Source: Ovis canadensis (Eukaryota; Chordata; Mammalia; Artiodactyla; Bovidae). Taken from it: a stretch of DNA of 64,000 nucleotides. Below the pieces are notes generated by a model. The model did no database searches and was not told where the DNA came from. It saw only the letters and a list, made by a program, of their open reading frames with translations. Both the position numbers and the translations under genes were made by a program. Below, piece by piece: positions 1 through 10,409 of the stretch. Where the stretch lies: NCBI RefSeq assembly GCF_042477335.2, contig NC_091727.1, positions 129,503,501 to 129,567,500 on the forward strand, given 5' to 3'. Positions within the stretch are counted from its first letter, which is position 1. Each line of letters begins with the position of its first letter.

Positions 1-182
1 GGACACAAAAACAAGACCCCTATATACGTTGTCTACAAGAGACCCAGCTCAAAACAGGGGACACATACAGACTGAAAGTGAAGGGCTGGAAAAAGATATT
101 CCATGCAAATAGAGACCAAAAGAAAGCAGGAGTAGCAACACTCATATCAGATAAAATAGACTTTAAAACAAAGGCTGTGAAA
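1..182 (+). mobile_element. L1 ORF2 fragment, 5' side of a nested insertion
   Basis: The sequence matches the endonuclease/early ORF2 region of mammalian L1 in plus orientation. It continues at 363 after an interruption by another L1 3' end. The last 17 bases (166-182) are the left copy of a target-site duplication. The element runs off the left edge of the window. Confidence 0.8.
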
Positions 183-362
183 TAGCATGCTTGGGGCTGG
201 TGTACGGTGATGACCCAGAGAGATGTTATGGGGAGGGAGGTGGGAGGGGGGTTCATGTTTGGGAACGCATGTACACCCGTGGTGGAGTCATGTCAATGTA
301 TGGCAAAACCAATAATTTTTTTTTAGTTTAGAAATCAAAAAAAAAAATAAAAATAAAAAAAT
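183..362 (+). mobile_element. L1 3'-end insertion with A-rich tail
   Basis: This is the typical ruminant L1 3' UTR end (GGGGCTGGTG, GATGACCCAGAG, GGGAGGTGGGAGGGG, TATGGCAAAACCAAT), followed by a T-run and an A-rich tail. It is a heavily 5'-truncated copy flanked by the perfect 17-base duplication aaacaaaggctgtgaaa at 166-182 and 363-379. It therefore inserted into an older L1. Confidence 0.88.
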
Positions 363-1986
363 AAACAAAGGCTGTGAAAAGAGACAAAGAAGGATACTAC
401 ATACTGATCAAAGGATCAATTCAAGAAGAAGATATAACGGTTATAAATATATATGCACACAATATGAGAACCACAATATGTAAGACAAATGTTAACAATA
501 TAGATCAATGTAACAAAATAGAAATTCCAGAGATACATCCACACACCTATGGACACCTTATCATTGAGAAAGGAGGCAAGAATATACAATGGATTAAAGA
601 CAATCTCTTTAACAAGTGGTGCTGGGAAAACTGGTCAACCACTTGTAAAAGAATGAAACTAGAACACTTTCTAACACCATACACAAAAATAAACTCAAAA
701 TGGATTGAAGATCTACAGATAAGACCAGACTATAAAACTCCTAGAGGAGAACATAAGCAAAACATTCTCCGACATAAATCACAGCAGGATCCTCTATGAT
801 CCACCTCTCAGAATATTGGAAATTAAAGCAAAAATAAACAAATGGGATGTAATTAAAATTAAAAGATTTTGCACAACAAAGGAAACTATAAGCAAGGTGA
901 AAAGACAGCCTTCAGAATGGGAGAAAATAATAGCAAATGAAGCAACTGACAAACAACTAATCTCAAAAATATACAAGCAACTCCTGCAGCTCAATTCCAG
1001 AAAAATAAAAGACCCAATCAAAAAATGGGCCAAGGAATTAAATAGACATTTCTCCAAAGAAGACATACAGATGGCTAACAAACACATGAAAAGATGCTCA
1101 ACATCACTCATGATCAGAGAAATGCAAATCAAAACTACAATGAGGTACCATTTCACGCCAGTCAGAATAGCTGCGATCTAAAAGTCTACAAGCAATAAAT
1201 GCTGGAGAGGGTGTGGAGAAAAGGGAACCCTCTTACACTGTTGGTGGGAATGCAAACTATGTATGGAGAACAGTGTGGAGATTCCTTAAAAACTGGAAAT
1301 AGAACTGCCTTATGACCCAGCAATCCCACTGCTGGGCATACACACTGAGGAAACCAGAATTGAAAGAGACACATGTACCCCAATGTCCATCACAGCACTG
1401 TTTATAATAGCCAGGACATGGAAGCAACCTAGATGTCCATCAGCAGATGAATGGATAAGAAAGCTGTGGTACATATACACAATGGAGTATTACTCAGCCA
1501 TTAAAAAGAATACATTTGAATCAGTTCCAATGAGGTGGATAAAACTGGAACTTATTATAGAGTGAAGTAAGCCAGAAAGAAAAACACCAATACAGTATAC
1601 TAATGCATATATATGGAATTTAGAAAGATGGTAACGATAATCCTGTATGGGAGACAGCAAAAGAGACACAGATGTATAGAACAGTCTTTTGGACTCTGCG
1701 GGAGAGGGGGAGGGTGGGATGATTTAGGATAACGGCATTGAAACATGCATAATATCATACGTGAAATGAATCGCCAATCCAGGTTCAATGCAGGATACAG
1801 GATGCTTGAGGCTGGTGCACTGGGATGACCCAGAGGGATGGTATGGGAAGGGAGGTGGGAGGGGGGTTCAGGATGGGGAACACATGTACACCCGTGGCAG
1901 ATTCATGTTGATGTATGGCAAAACCAATACAATATTGTAAAGTAATTAGCCTCCAATTAAAATAAATAAATTTAAATTTAAAAAAG
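363..1986 (+). mobile_element. Internally deleted L1 (ORF2 fragments and 3' UTR)
   Basis: The region continues the L1 of 1-182. Fragments of ORF2 protein are readable. An endonuclease piece ([20 protein letters not shown]) is followed abruptly by the C-terminal region ([76 protein letters not shown]), so most of the reverse transcriptase is missing. Stops and frameshifts break the frame. The end is the bovine L1 3' UTR and an AATAAA-rich tail at about 1940-1986. Confidence 0.88.
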
Positions 1987-2671
1987 ACTAATCATGTGAA
2001 TGAAAATAAAACTTAAATATAATTTACACACATATAAATAAATGTAAATATTAAATGATATAAATCATCACTTGTTTAGTTCAAACATGAATGTGAAGAA
2101 CATTTCCTGGGATCAACTGCTGTGCATAATAAGGGTCTCTATGACTTCATTAAAAGTAAAACTGGAGATGACTCTTCCCCAGTTTAATAGGTTACTTTAT
2201 TTGTATTATTGCACAAAACATCAATTCTTCCTACTGCTGGGTCCATAAATAGAAGAATAAATGAAATGCCTTTATGCATTCTCCACAGTGTGGTGGATAT
2301 ATTCATACATGTTTCCTGAATCACTTTTTATAACAACCTGTGAGGTAGACACTATTGTTCTTGCTTGATTAGAGGAAACAAAGATGGAAGCTACAAAGAA
2401 ATGTACCCCAGATCAAGAAGTTGCAAGTAGGGGAAAACAAGATTCTTTCTGATTCTCAAGACAACATACTTAACCACTGGGATTGTGATTCCAGTGGTCT
2501 TTCTGATTCTCCAGACAACATACTTAACCACTGGGATTGTGATTTTCAACATTTTGCAGAAGAATCTGTGAGATTATATTTTATAGGGAAATTGGAGAGA
2601 GAACAAAAAGGCTAAGGAAACACAAAAATAAAATGGATCTACAAAGAAAGCAAAAAAAAAACCTGTGTTGT
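1987..2671. other. AT-rich DNA without a recognised gene
   Basis: No gene or confident repeat was recognised. The only clear structure is a 54-base tandem duplication, listed separately. Short reading frames here lack any family resemblance. Confidence 0.5.
2445..2552. repeat. 54-base tandem duplication (two copies)
   Basis: A segment starting ctttctgattctc at 2445 recurs at 2499, followed in both copies by acaacatacttaaccactgg and gattgtgatt. Only a few bases differ (caag versus ccag), so the duplication is recent relative to its surroundings. It makes an 18-residue repeat in a short plus-strand frame, which is probably meaningless. Confidence 0.85.
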
Positions 2672-2872
2672 TGTTGTCTTTGTCACTGTGTCTGCCTCTT
2701 TGTGACCCCATGGACTATAGCCCAGCATGCTCCTCTGTCCATGGGATTTCCCAGGCAATATTGGAATGGGTCACCGTTTCCTCCAAGGGATCTTCTCGAC
2801 TGAGGGATCAAACCCAAGTCTCCTGCATTGGGAGGCAGATTTTTTACCACTGAGCCACCAGGGAAGCCCACA
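2672..2872 (-). mobile_element. Bov-tA-type SINE
   Basis: The reverse complement carries the ruminant SINE from its tRNA-like head (gggcttccctggtggctcag at the high-coordinate end) to the Bov-A body with the CCATGGGAT and CCATGGACTATAG blocks. Confidence 0.85.
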
Positions 2873-3060
2873 ACTATGAACGTTCAATTGCTCAAACACC
2901 ATTTGTTGAAAAGGTTATCCTTCCTCCAATGAACTGCTTTTAAAAGAAGCTGGGTGTGTTTGTGTATGTCTATTTTTAGTTCTCTATTCTGTTTCAATGA
3001 TGCATGTCTATCCCTCTTCTAATGCCATACTGCCTTGATTACTATAGCTGTGTAGTAAAC
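2873..3060 (-). mobile_element. L1 ORF2 fragment (antisense)
   Basis: The segment resembles reverse-complemented L1 ORF2 (caaacaccatttgttgaaaa, tgccttgattactatagctg). It ends exactly where the BovB insertion begins. Confidence 0.7.
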
Positions 3061-3067
3061 CTTAATA
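3059..3067. repeat. Target-site duplication, left copy (accttaata)
   Basis: This 9-base string is repeated directly after the BovB tail at 4800-4808. It marks the outer limits of the rearranged BovB insertion. Confidence 0.65.
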
Positions 3068-3482
3068 GTTCTCTGATTCCTAGAATGCTGACATTCACTC
3101 TTGCCATCTCCTGTTTGACCACTTCTAATTTGTCTTGATACATGGACCTGACATTCCAGGTTCCTATGCAATATTGCTCTTTACAGCATTGGACCTTGCT
3201 TCTATCACCAGTCACATCCACAACTGGGTATTGTTTTTGCTTTGACTCCATCCCTTCATTCTTTCTGGAGTTATTTCTCCACTGATCTCCAGTAGCATAC
3301 TGGGCACCTACCAACCTGGGGAGTTCCTCTTTCAGTATCCTATCATTTTGCCTTTTCGTACTGTTCATGGGGTTCTCAACGCAAGAATACTGAAGTGGTT
3401 CGCCATTCCCTTCTCCAGTGGACCACATTCTGTCAGACCTCTCCACCATGACCCGCCCGTCTTGGGTGGCCCCACACGGCAT
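3068..3482 (-). pseudogene. BovB leader and endonuclease N-terminus (fragment)
   Basis: The minus-strand reading frame contains RVMVERSDRMWSTGEGNG, NDRILKEELPRLVGAQYATG, GTWNVRSMYQDKLEVVKQ and ARVNVSILGI. GTWNVRS with the following segment is the start of an RTE-type apurinic endonuclease domain. The frame is cut at the insertion boundary, so no catalytic region remains. Confidence 0.8.
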
Positions 3483-3624
3483 GGCTTAGTTTCATTAAGT
3501 TAGACATGGCTGTGGTCCGAGTGGTTAGATTCACTAGTTTTCTGTGATTATGGTTTCAGTGTGTCTGCCCTCTCATGCCCTCTCGCAACACCTACCGCCC
3601 TACTTGTGTTTCGCTTACCTTGGA

Positions 3625-4250
3625 TGTGGGGTATCTCTTCACGGCTGCTCCAGCAAAGCGCAGCCGTGGCTCCTTACCTTGGATGAAGGGCATCTCCTCA
3701 CCACCGCCCCTCCTGACCTTGATCTCGGAGTAGCTCCTCTTGGCCCTCCTGCACCCGTGCAGCCACTGCTCTTGGATGTGGGGTTGCTTCTCCCGGCCGC
3801 GGCCCCTGTCCTCAGGCGTGGGGTGGCTCCTCCTGGCCGTCGCCCCTGGCCTCGGGCTGGGAGTAGCTCCTCTCGGCCGCTCCTGCGCCATTGCAGCCTG
3901 GCACTCTCAGCTGCCGCCCCTGACCTCGGGCGTGGGATAGCTCCTCCCGGCCGCCCCTGACCTTGAACGTGGGGTTGCTCCTCCCTGCTGCCGCCCCTGA
4001 CCTCGAGCGTGAGGTAGCTCCTCCCGGCCGCCGACCCTGGCCTCGGTCGTGGGATAGCTCCTCTCGGCTGCTCCTGTGCCATCGCAGCCTGGCACTCTCG
4101 GCTGCTGCCTCTGACTTAGACGTGGGGTAGCTCCTCACGGCTGCTCCTGCACCATCACAGCCTGGCACTCTGCCGCTCCTGCGCTGTCACAGCCTGGCAC
4201 TCTCGGCCCCTGCCCCTGACCTCGGGCAAGAGGTAGCTCCTCTCGGCCAT
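3625..4250 (-). repeat. 40-base GC-rich monomer array in BovB 5' region (about 16 units)
   Basis: Degenerate units carry CTCCTCCCGGC, CCGCCCCTGACCTCGGGC and GGGGTAG blocks, read on the plus strand. They are the same monomers as in the large array at 55.5-58.4 kb. Copies here are more variable, and some spacings depart from 40 bases. The array ends at the shared terminal motif atgcttctgcacggtccgtc. Confidence 0.85.
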
Positions 4251-4277
4251 GCTTCTGCACGGTCCGTCGCAGCTGGC

Positions 4278-4799
4278 GAAACTTATGACCAACCTAGATA
4301 GCATATTCAAAAGCAGAGACATTACTTTGCCAACAAAGATCTGTCTAGTCAAAGCTATGATTTTTCCAGTAGTCATGTATGGATGTGAGTTGGACTGTGA
4401 AGAAAGCTGAGCACCAAAGAATTAATGCTTTTGAACTGTGGTGTTGGAGAAGACTCTCGAGAGTTCCTTGGACTGCAAGGAGATCCAACCAGTCCATTCT
4501 AAAGGAGATCAGTCCCGGGTGTTCTTTGGAAGGACTGATGCTAAAGCTGAAGCTCCAATACTTTGGCCACCTCATGCGAAGAGTTGACTCATTGGAAAAG
4601 ACTCTGATGCTGGGAGGGATTGGGGGCAGGAGAAGGGGATGACAGAGAATGAGATGGCTGGATGGCATCACCGACTCAATGGATGTGAGTCTGAGTGACT
4701 CCGGGAGATGGTGATGGACAGGGAGGCATGGCGTGCTGCGATTCTTGGGGTCACAAAGAGTTGGACCCGACTGAGCAACTGAACTGAACTGAACTGAAC
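4278..4799 (+). pseudogene. BovB 3' coding remnant and 3' end
   Basis: C-terminal BovB protein pieces are visible: [46 protein letters not shown] and [20 protein letters not shown]. The frame is broken and ends in the (ACTGA)n tail. This is the forward half of the twin-primed copy. Confidence 0.88.
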
Positions 4800-4808
4800 A
4801 CCTTAATA
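4800..4808. repeat. Target-site duplication, right copy (accttaata)
   Basis: This is a perfect match to 3059-3067 and directly follows the BovB tail. Confidence 0.65.
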
Positions 4809-5164
4809 AATGCTGTCTATTTTATTCACCACTCAGCTCCTTGAACAGTGTCTTGAGAATTGTAGATACACATTCTGAGGTAGAGCAGTTCTGAGTGAGG
4901 ATGATGTCACAAGCTATGTTATTTAATAAGGTTTCTTCAATGATGAACATTTTCCCTATTTCCATTATTTAATAAGCCTGCCACTAGCCATATGTGGCTA
5001 TTAAGCCCTTGAAACGTGGCTAGTGCAACTGAGAAGCTGATTTTTAATTTTTATTTAATTGTAGTTATTTAAAATTTAAATGGCCAGTAGCTAGAGGCTA
5101 ATGTATTGGGCTGTACAGGTCTAGAGATCAGCCATGAAAGAGCATGACTAAAAAGGAGGCAGGT
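4809..5164. other. No gene; possible old DNA-transposon fragment
   Basis: About 4975-5125 (catatgtggctattaagccc, ggctagtgcaactgag, gccagtagctagaggctaat) looks like a common ancient mammalian DNA-transposon MITE. I cannot name the family with certainty. Nothing coding is supported. Confidence 0.4.
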
Positions 5165-5955
5165 TTAAACCCTAAAAATAGAGCTATCATGTGGTCCAGC
5201 AATCCCACTACTGGACATATATCTAGAGATAACTATAATTTGAAAAGATACATGAACCCCAATATTCATTTCAGCACCACTGACAATAGCCAGAACATGG
5301 AAGCAACCTAAATATCCATCAACAGATGAATGAATAAAGATGTGGTATGTATACACAATGGAATATTACTCAGCCGTAAAAAAGAATGAAATCATGCCAT
5401 TTGCTCAACATGGATGAACCTAGAGATTGTCATACTAAGTGAAGTAAGTCAGACAGAGAATGACAAATATCATATGATATCACTTACATGTGGAACCTAA
5501 AAAATAATACAAATGAACTTATTTACAAAACTGAAACAGACTCATAGACTTTGAAAAGAAACTTCTGGTTACCAAAGGGGAAAGGAAGGGAGGGATAAAT
5601 TAGGAGATTGGAATTAACATGTATACACTACTATATACAAGCAACAAGGACCTACTGTATAGCACAGGGAACTCTACTCAATATTCTGTAATAACTTATA
5701 TGGGAAAAGAATCTGAAAATGGATGCATATATGTATATTACATATATATATATATATAAAACTGAATCACTTTGCTGTACCCCTGAAACTGAAAAAATTG
5801 CAAATCAACTATATTCCAATAAAGATTAAAAAAAAGAAAAGAATCTGAAAAAGAATGGTTATACGTATAACTGAATCACTTTGCTGTACACCTGAACTGA
5901 ACACACCATTGTAAATCAACTATACTCTAGTTGAAATTGAAAAAAAAAAAAACCC
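5165..5955 (+). mobile_element. L1 3' end (ORF2 C-terminus and 3' UTR)
   Basis: The region is L1-like from the ccagcaatcccactactgg block through gaatattactcagcc, agtgaagtaagtcagacaga and actgaatcactttgctgtac. It ends in an A-run near 5953. It is more diverged than the L1 at the left edge, so it is older. Near the end, the 3' UTR segment appears twice (5757-5830 and 5867-5950). Confidence 0.85.
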
Positions 5956-5964
5956 ACAAAACCT

Positions 5965-6077
5965 TTTGGCTGTGCCATGTAGAATGTGAGATCTTAGTTC
6001 CCTGACAAGGGATGGAATTCATGTCCCCTGCATTGCAAGGCAGATTCTTAACCACTGGACAACCAGGGAAGTTCAAA
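5965..6077 (-). mobile_element. CHR-type SINE fragment
   Basis: The block ggctgtgccatgtagaatgt ... gaccaccaggg-like ending (cttaaccactggacaaccag) is typical of the older cetartiodactyl tRNA-derived CHR SINEs in reverse orientation. Confidence 0.75.
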
Positions 6078-6311
6078 AATTTTTTAATAGATAGAATGGA
6101 GGTAGGTCAAAGTCCTTAAGTTTTAAGAAGTCAAGAACTGCTAGGCCTACATTTTGGATGAATAAAACAGGTGAACAATGACAGCCCGTTGAAGACAATG
6201 ACAAGATACTGGTAAAGAAGGCTGTGTGTTAAAAGCTAAAATCCCTGATTTACTTTGAGAACATGACCAGTGTCTATGCATTAGAATATATACATACATA
6301 CACACATATCT

Positions 6312-6534
6312 GGGCTTCCCAGGTGGTGCTAGTGGCAAAGAGCCTGCCTGCCAATGCAGGAGACATAAGAGGCACAGGTTCAGTCCCCGAGTTGGGAAGA
6401 TCCCCTGGAGGAGGGCATGGCAACCCACTCCAGTATTCTTGCCTGGAGAATCCCATGGACACATTAGCCTGGAGGGCTACAGTCCATAGGATTTCAAAGA
6501 GTCAGACACGACTGAAGCGACTTAGCACACAAGC
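6312..6534 (+). mobile_element. Bov-tA SINE
   Basis: The complete forward copy runs from gggcttcccaggtggtgcta through the body (tccagtattcttgcctggag) to gactgaagcgacttagcac. Confidence 0.9.
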
Positions 6535-6659
6535 ACAAGTCCCAACAGTGGGAAACCATGTTGTAAACAAATGTACTGTCATCTAGGCTTTGTTGCTGCA
6601 TTTTCAGAGCACAGGCAGGGTAGATTTACCATTATTGTTATGGGCTCTAGGATTTTTGG

Positions 6660-7455
6660 TGATGGTTTAGTCGCTAGTCATGTCTGACTCTTGCAACTCC
6701 ATGGATCGTAGCCTGCCAGGCTCCTCTGTCCATGGGATTCTCTAGGCAAGAATACTGGAGTGGGTTGCCATTACCTTCTATAGGGGATCTTACTGACCCC
6801 AAAATTGAACCTGGGTCTCCTGCAAAATCACTGCAGATGGTGACTGCAGCCATGAAACTAAAAGACACTTACTCTTTGGGAGAAAAGTTATGACAAACCT
6901 TGACAGCATATTAAAAAGCAGAGACATTACTTTGTCAACAAAGGTCCATCTAGTCAAAGCTATGGTTTTTCCAGTGGTCATGTATGGATGTGAGAGTTGG
7001 ACTATAAAGAAAGCTGAGCACTGAAGAATTGATGCTTTTGAACTGTGGTGTTGGAGAAGACTCTTGAGAGTCCCTTGGACTGCAAGGAGATCCAAACAGT
7101 CCATCCTAAAGGAAATCAGTCTTGAATGTTCATTGGAAGGACTGATGTTGAAGCTGAAACTCCAATGCTTTGGCCACCTGATGCAAAGAGTTGACTCATT
7201 GGAAAAGATCCTGATGCTGGGAAAGATTGAAGGTGGGAGGAGAAGGAGATAACAGAGGATGAGATAGTTGGATGGCATCACTGACTCCATCGGCATGAGT
7301 TTGAGTAAACTCTGGGAGCTGGTGATGGACAGGGAGGCCTGGTGTGCTGCAGTCCATGGGGTTGCAAAGAGTGGGACAAGACTGAGTGACTGAACTGAAC
7401 TGAACTCCTGCATTACAGGCAGATTCTTTATCGACTGAGCTATGAGGGAAGCCTA
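6660..7455 (-). mobile_element. Bov-tA SINE split by a BovB insertion
   Basis: The SINE occupies 6660-6824 and resumes at 7405-7455 (attacaggcagattctttatcgactgagc). The gap holds a BovB 3' end. The 8-base string ctcctgca at 6817-6824 and 7405-7412 is the target-site duplication, so the SINE is older than the BovB. Confidence 0.82.
6825..7404 (+). mobile_element. 5'-truncated BovB inserted into a SINE
   Basis: The 3' 580 bases of BovB start in the [12 protein letters not shown] region (cactgcagatggtgactgca) and end in tgaactgaactgaact. Protein remnants include [17 protein letters not shown] and LKLKLQCFGHLMQRVDSLEK. Several substitutions and stops show it is inactive. Confidence 0.88.
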
Positions 7456-7456
7456 A

Positions 7457-7768
7457 GGTGAAAGTCACTCAGTTATGTCCAAATCTTTGTAACCCCCTGG
7501 ACTATACAGTCCATAGAATTCTCCAGGCCAGAATACTGAAGTGGGTAGCCTTTCCCTTCTCCAGGGAATCTTCCCAACCCAAGGATCAAACTCAGGTGTC
7601 CTGCATTGCAGGTGGATTCTGCACCACAAGAAAATCCCAAGAATACTGGAGTGGATTGCCATGCCTTCCTCCAGAGGATCTTCCCGACCCAGAAATCGAA
7701 CCTGTGTCTCTTGCATCTCCTGCGTTGCAGGCAGATTCTTTACCAACTGAGCTATGAGGGAAGCCCTC
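7457..7768 (-). mobile_element. Two adjoining Bov-tA SINE units
   Basis: One reverse copy (gtgaaagtcactcagttatg ... gcattgcaggtggattctgc) runs into the middle of a second (agaatactggagtggattgc ... accaactgagctatgaggga). The second lacks its distal body, suggesting insertion or recombination between SINEs. Confidence 0.8.
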
Positions 7769-7889
7769 AGGATTTTTGGAATCCTAAAATGAGCATTGGC
7801 TTCAGCTTAAAGCCACCAACTGCACTAGCCCCTAATAGGAGTCAGACTGTTCTTTGAAGATTTGAAGCCAGGTATTGACTTCTCCTTTC

Positions 7890-8934
7890 TAGCTATGAAA
7901 ATCCTACATGGTGTCTTCTATCAATAGAAGGCTGTTTCATCTACATTTAAAATATATTGTCTTAAAAAATATATATATTGTCTTGTATAGCCAGTTTCAT
8001 TAATTTTCGTAGCTAGATTATCTGGATAACCTGCTGCAGGTTCTATATCAGGACTTGTAGCAGCATCTTGCACTTTGATGTTATGGAAACAGCTTCTTTC
8101 CCTAAAATTTATGAACCAACCTCTACTAGCTTGAAACTCTTCTGCAGATTCCCCACCTCTCTCAGCCTTCATAGAGTTGAAGAGAGTTAGAGCCTTGCTG
8201 GGGATTAGACTTTGGCTTAAGTTAATATTGTGGCTGTTTAGATCTTCTATCTAGACCACCAAAACTTTCTCCACATCAGTAATAGAGCTGTTTTACTTTC
8301 TTATCATTCATGTGTGCATTGGAGTAGCACTTTGTATTCTCTCCAAGAACATTTCCTTTGCATTCGTTACTTGGCTAACTGGTGCAAGAGGCTGAGCTTT
8401 CAGTTTTTCTCAGCTTTTGACATGTCTCCCTCACTAAGCTTAACTGTTTCTAGTTTTTGATTTAAAGTGAAAGGCATGCGACTCTTCCTTTCACTTGTAC
8501 ACTTAGAGGACATTGTTAAGTTATTAATTAGCCTAATTTCAAAATTGTTTTGTCTCAGTGAATAGACAGGCTCAAGGAGAGGAAGAGAGGAAGAGAGATG
8601 GGTAAATGGCTGGGCAGTGGAGCAGTCAGAACACACACAACGTTAATTGGTTAACTTTGCCATCTTATATGGGCACAGTTCATGGCACCTCAAAACAATT
8701 ACAGTAGTAACATCAAAGATCATTGATCACAGATCACCATAACAAATACTGGAAAAGTGTGAAATTTTGTGAGAATTACCAAAAGTGTGACATAAAGACA
8801 CAAAGTGAGCAAATGTACAAAGACATAAAGTTAGCAAAATGATACCAACAGAAGACTCAACACAGGGTCTCGATAAAGTTTCCATTTGTAAAAAATGCAA
8901 TATCTGAGAAGTACAATAAAATGAGGTATGACTA
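7890..8934. mobile_element. Tigger1-like DNA transposon, one end lost
   Basis: The right terminus (gaagtacaataaaatgaggtatg) is near 8934. The interior carries a decayed pogo/Tigger transposase on the minus strand. The left part is missing from about 7890. Ancient and inactive. Confidence 0.78.
7921..8525 (-). pseudogene. Tigger transposase remnant
   Basis: N-terminal helix-turn-helix-like sequence (MSSKCTSERKSRMPFTLNQK, LETVKLSEGDMSKAEKN) lies around 8400-8525. CENP-B/pogo-type sequence ([20 protein letters not shown]) and the start of the DDE domain ([10 protein letters not shown]) follow at 7921-8172. Frames are interrupted between the two parts and the rest of the DDE domain is gone. Confidence 0.75.
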
Positions 8935-9389
8935 TATGAGAACATGAGATATGATTGCAGTAAGGCTGCTCTCCCAAACTGCTGAGGTGGTGACAGAGCT
9001 GGCCTCTTGGGAAAAGTTTCTGTTGTCCTGATTATGAACTCTATAATATTTAGCTTTTGAACTTTTTTTATTTTGCAAGAAAGTGACTTTCTCTAAACCT
9101 GCAATGTATCTTAAGCTTTGTATAAAAGTTAATATTTTGTGTAATAATTTTTTATTGTGGTAAATTACACATAGCATAAAGTATACCATTTTATCTATTT
9201 GAAAGTGTATAATCTGGTGGTGCTGAGCACAATCATAATGAATGAATGGCTTTAAACAAACAAAGGCTGGTGGGGCATATTTGTGGTGGTGGCAAAATAT
9301 AGTGTCAAGGTGCTTCAGACCAAGTACTAGATCTTGAAGCAGCTGGTGGCTCCAGTGTATGTTCTGAGGTGGGTGTAGCTACCTTTGTG
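8935..9389. other. No gene; weak antisense L1 trace
   Basis: About 9140-9200 resembles the reverse complement of an old L1 3' region (ttattgtggtaaattacaca). Nothing else was recognised. Confidence 0.4.
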
Positions 9390-9600
9390 CTCAGTTGCTC
9401 AGTCGTGTCCGACTCTTCAACCCTGTGGACTGTAGCCCACCAGGCTCCTCTGTGCATGGGATTCTCCAGGCAAGAATACTGAAGTGGGTTGCCCTTTCCT
9501 TTTCCAGGGGATCTTCCCGGCCCAGGGATCGAACTCAAGTCTCCTACATCTCCTGCATTGGCAGGCGGGTTCTTTACCATTAGCGCCACCTGGGAAACCT
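9390..9600 (-). mobile_element. Bov-tA SINE
   Basis: Near-complete reverse copy, from tgctcagttgctcagtcgtg to the tRNA-like head ending accattagcgccacctggga. Confidence 0.9.
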
Positions 9601-9734
9601 AGTATTATTATCTATTTTTTTCAGAAAAGGGGGCATGCCTCCTCCCACCCACCATTCTGATGGGGATTAAGGAGTGGCTTGTTGAAAGAGAGTGTGATAC
9701 ATTCACACTAGGGAGTGAACTTTTTTGGGTGGAG

Positions 9735-9830
9735 GTGGCTAACCATGCAGCTTACAGAATCTTAATTCCCCAGCCATGGCAGGGAAAGCACTGAGTCTTA
9801 ACCACTGGACCTCCAGAGAAGTCCTGGGAA
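9735..9830 (-). mobile_element. CHR-type SINE fragment
   Basis: The blocks ccatgcagcttacagaatct and gagtcttaaccactggacct are typical of reversed CHR SINEs. Confidence 0.6.
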
Positions 9831-10409
9831 TGAAACTTTTTCAAGGAAGATTTCCTGGATTGGAAAAGCAAGAAAGAGACAAGTGAGCAAGAGAAACTGA
9901 AACCACCATAAACGAAACTGACAAATGGGTGACATCTGCTTGTGGTGACCCCCTTTCAAGCCCAAGTCATTACTTCTCTAATTTAGGGTTTTACTGATCC
10001 ACACACACAGGCACCCATATTGTCTGCCAGTGCTCTAGAACCTTCCCCTCTCTTGTTCTCATCACTAAAACTCACTTGTTCTATATGTTCTAGACTCTTG
10101 GAAACCAATCGGGCCCTAATTTACTAACCTGGGGCGAGATGTTAACAGTCTGCTAATAGTTTCTTGTTTTCTCCCTGCACAGCACTTTTGTGCACCTTAA
10201 CTTACAAGAGAGGCTGGCTTGTAAAAACTACCGGTCTGGGTGGAAGGGAGGGGGCAGAAGCAGGAAAGTGTTTGGGCAAAGAAAACTTTCCCATTTTGCA
10301 CAGGCAACTGCTTACTTAGCCCTTGGATGGAGTGAATCTTGAACAGAAGAAAAGGAAAATGAAGTGAAATAGGCAGGTCCTTCCCAATAAACAACTTTGA
10401 TGCCCTCAA
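9831..10409. other. No gene recognised
   Basis: Single-copy-looking DNA. No exon, repeat or regulatory element can be supported. Confidence 0.4.

Larger units (their letters stand above)
3068..4799. mobile_element. Twin-primed (5'-inverted) BovB insertion
   Basis: 3068-4277 is the 5' part of BovB on the minus strand: 40-base monomer array, leader, then the start of the endonuclease frame (CIGTWNVRSM, KLEVVKQEMARVN). 4278-4799 is the 3' part on the plus strand, from [17 protein letters not shown]-like sequence to the gaactgaactgaactgaaca tail. The element's true 5' end lies at the internal junction near 4277 and the internal break near 3068. That order is what twin priming predicts. The same short direct repeat flanks both outer ends. 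Confidence 0.82.

Noticed and set aside
3544-4168. Reading frames on both strands in the 3.5-4.2 kb GC-rich region
   Set aside because: They are products of the 40-base repeat array; frames rotate with the repeat and carry no domain.
6312-6390. tRNA gene
   Set aside because: The tRNA-like promoter boxes belong to the head of a Bov-tA SINE, and the same sequence recurs many times in the window.
7921-8636. Domesticated Tigger-derived gene
   Set aside because: The frame is interrupted and most of the DDE domain is missing; the surrounding transposon sequence is ordinary decayed Tigger1.
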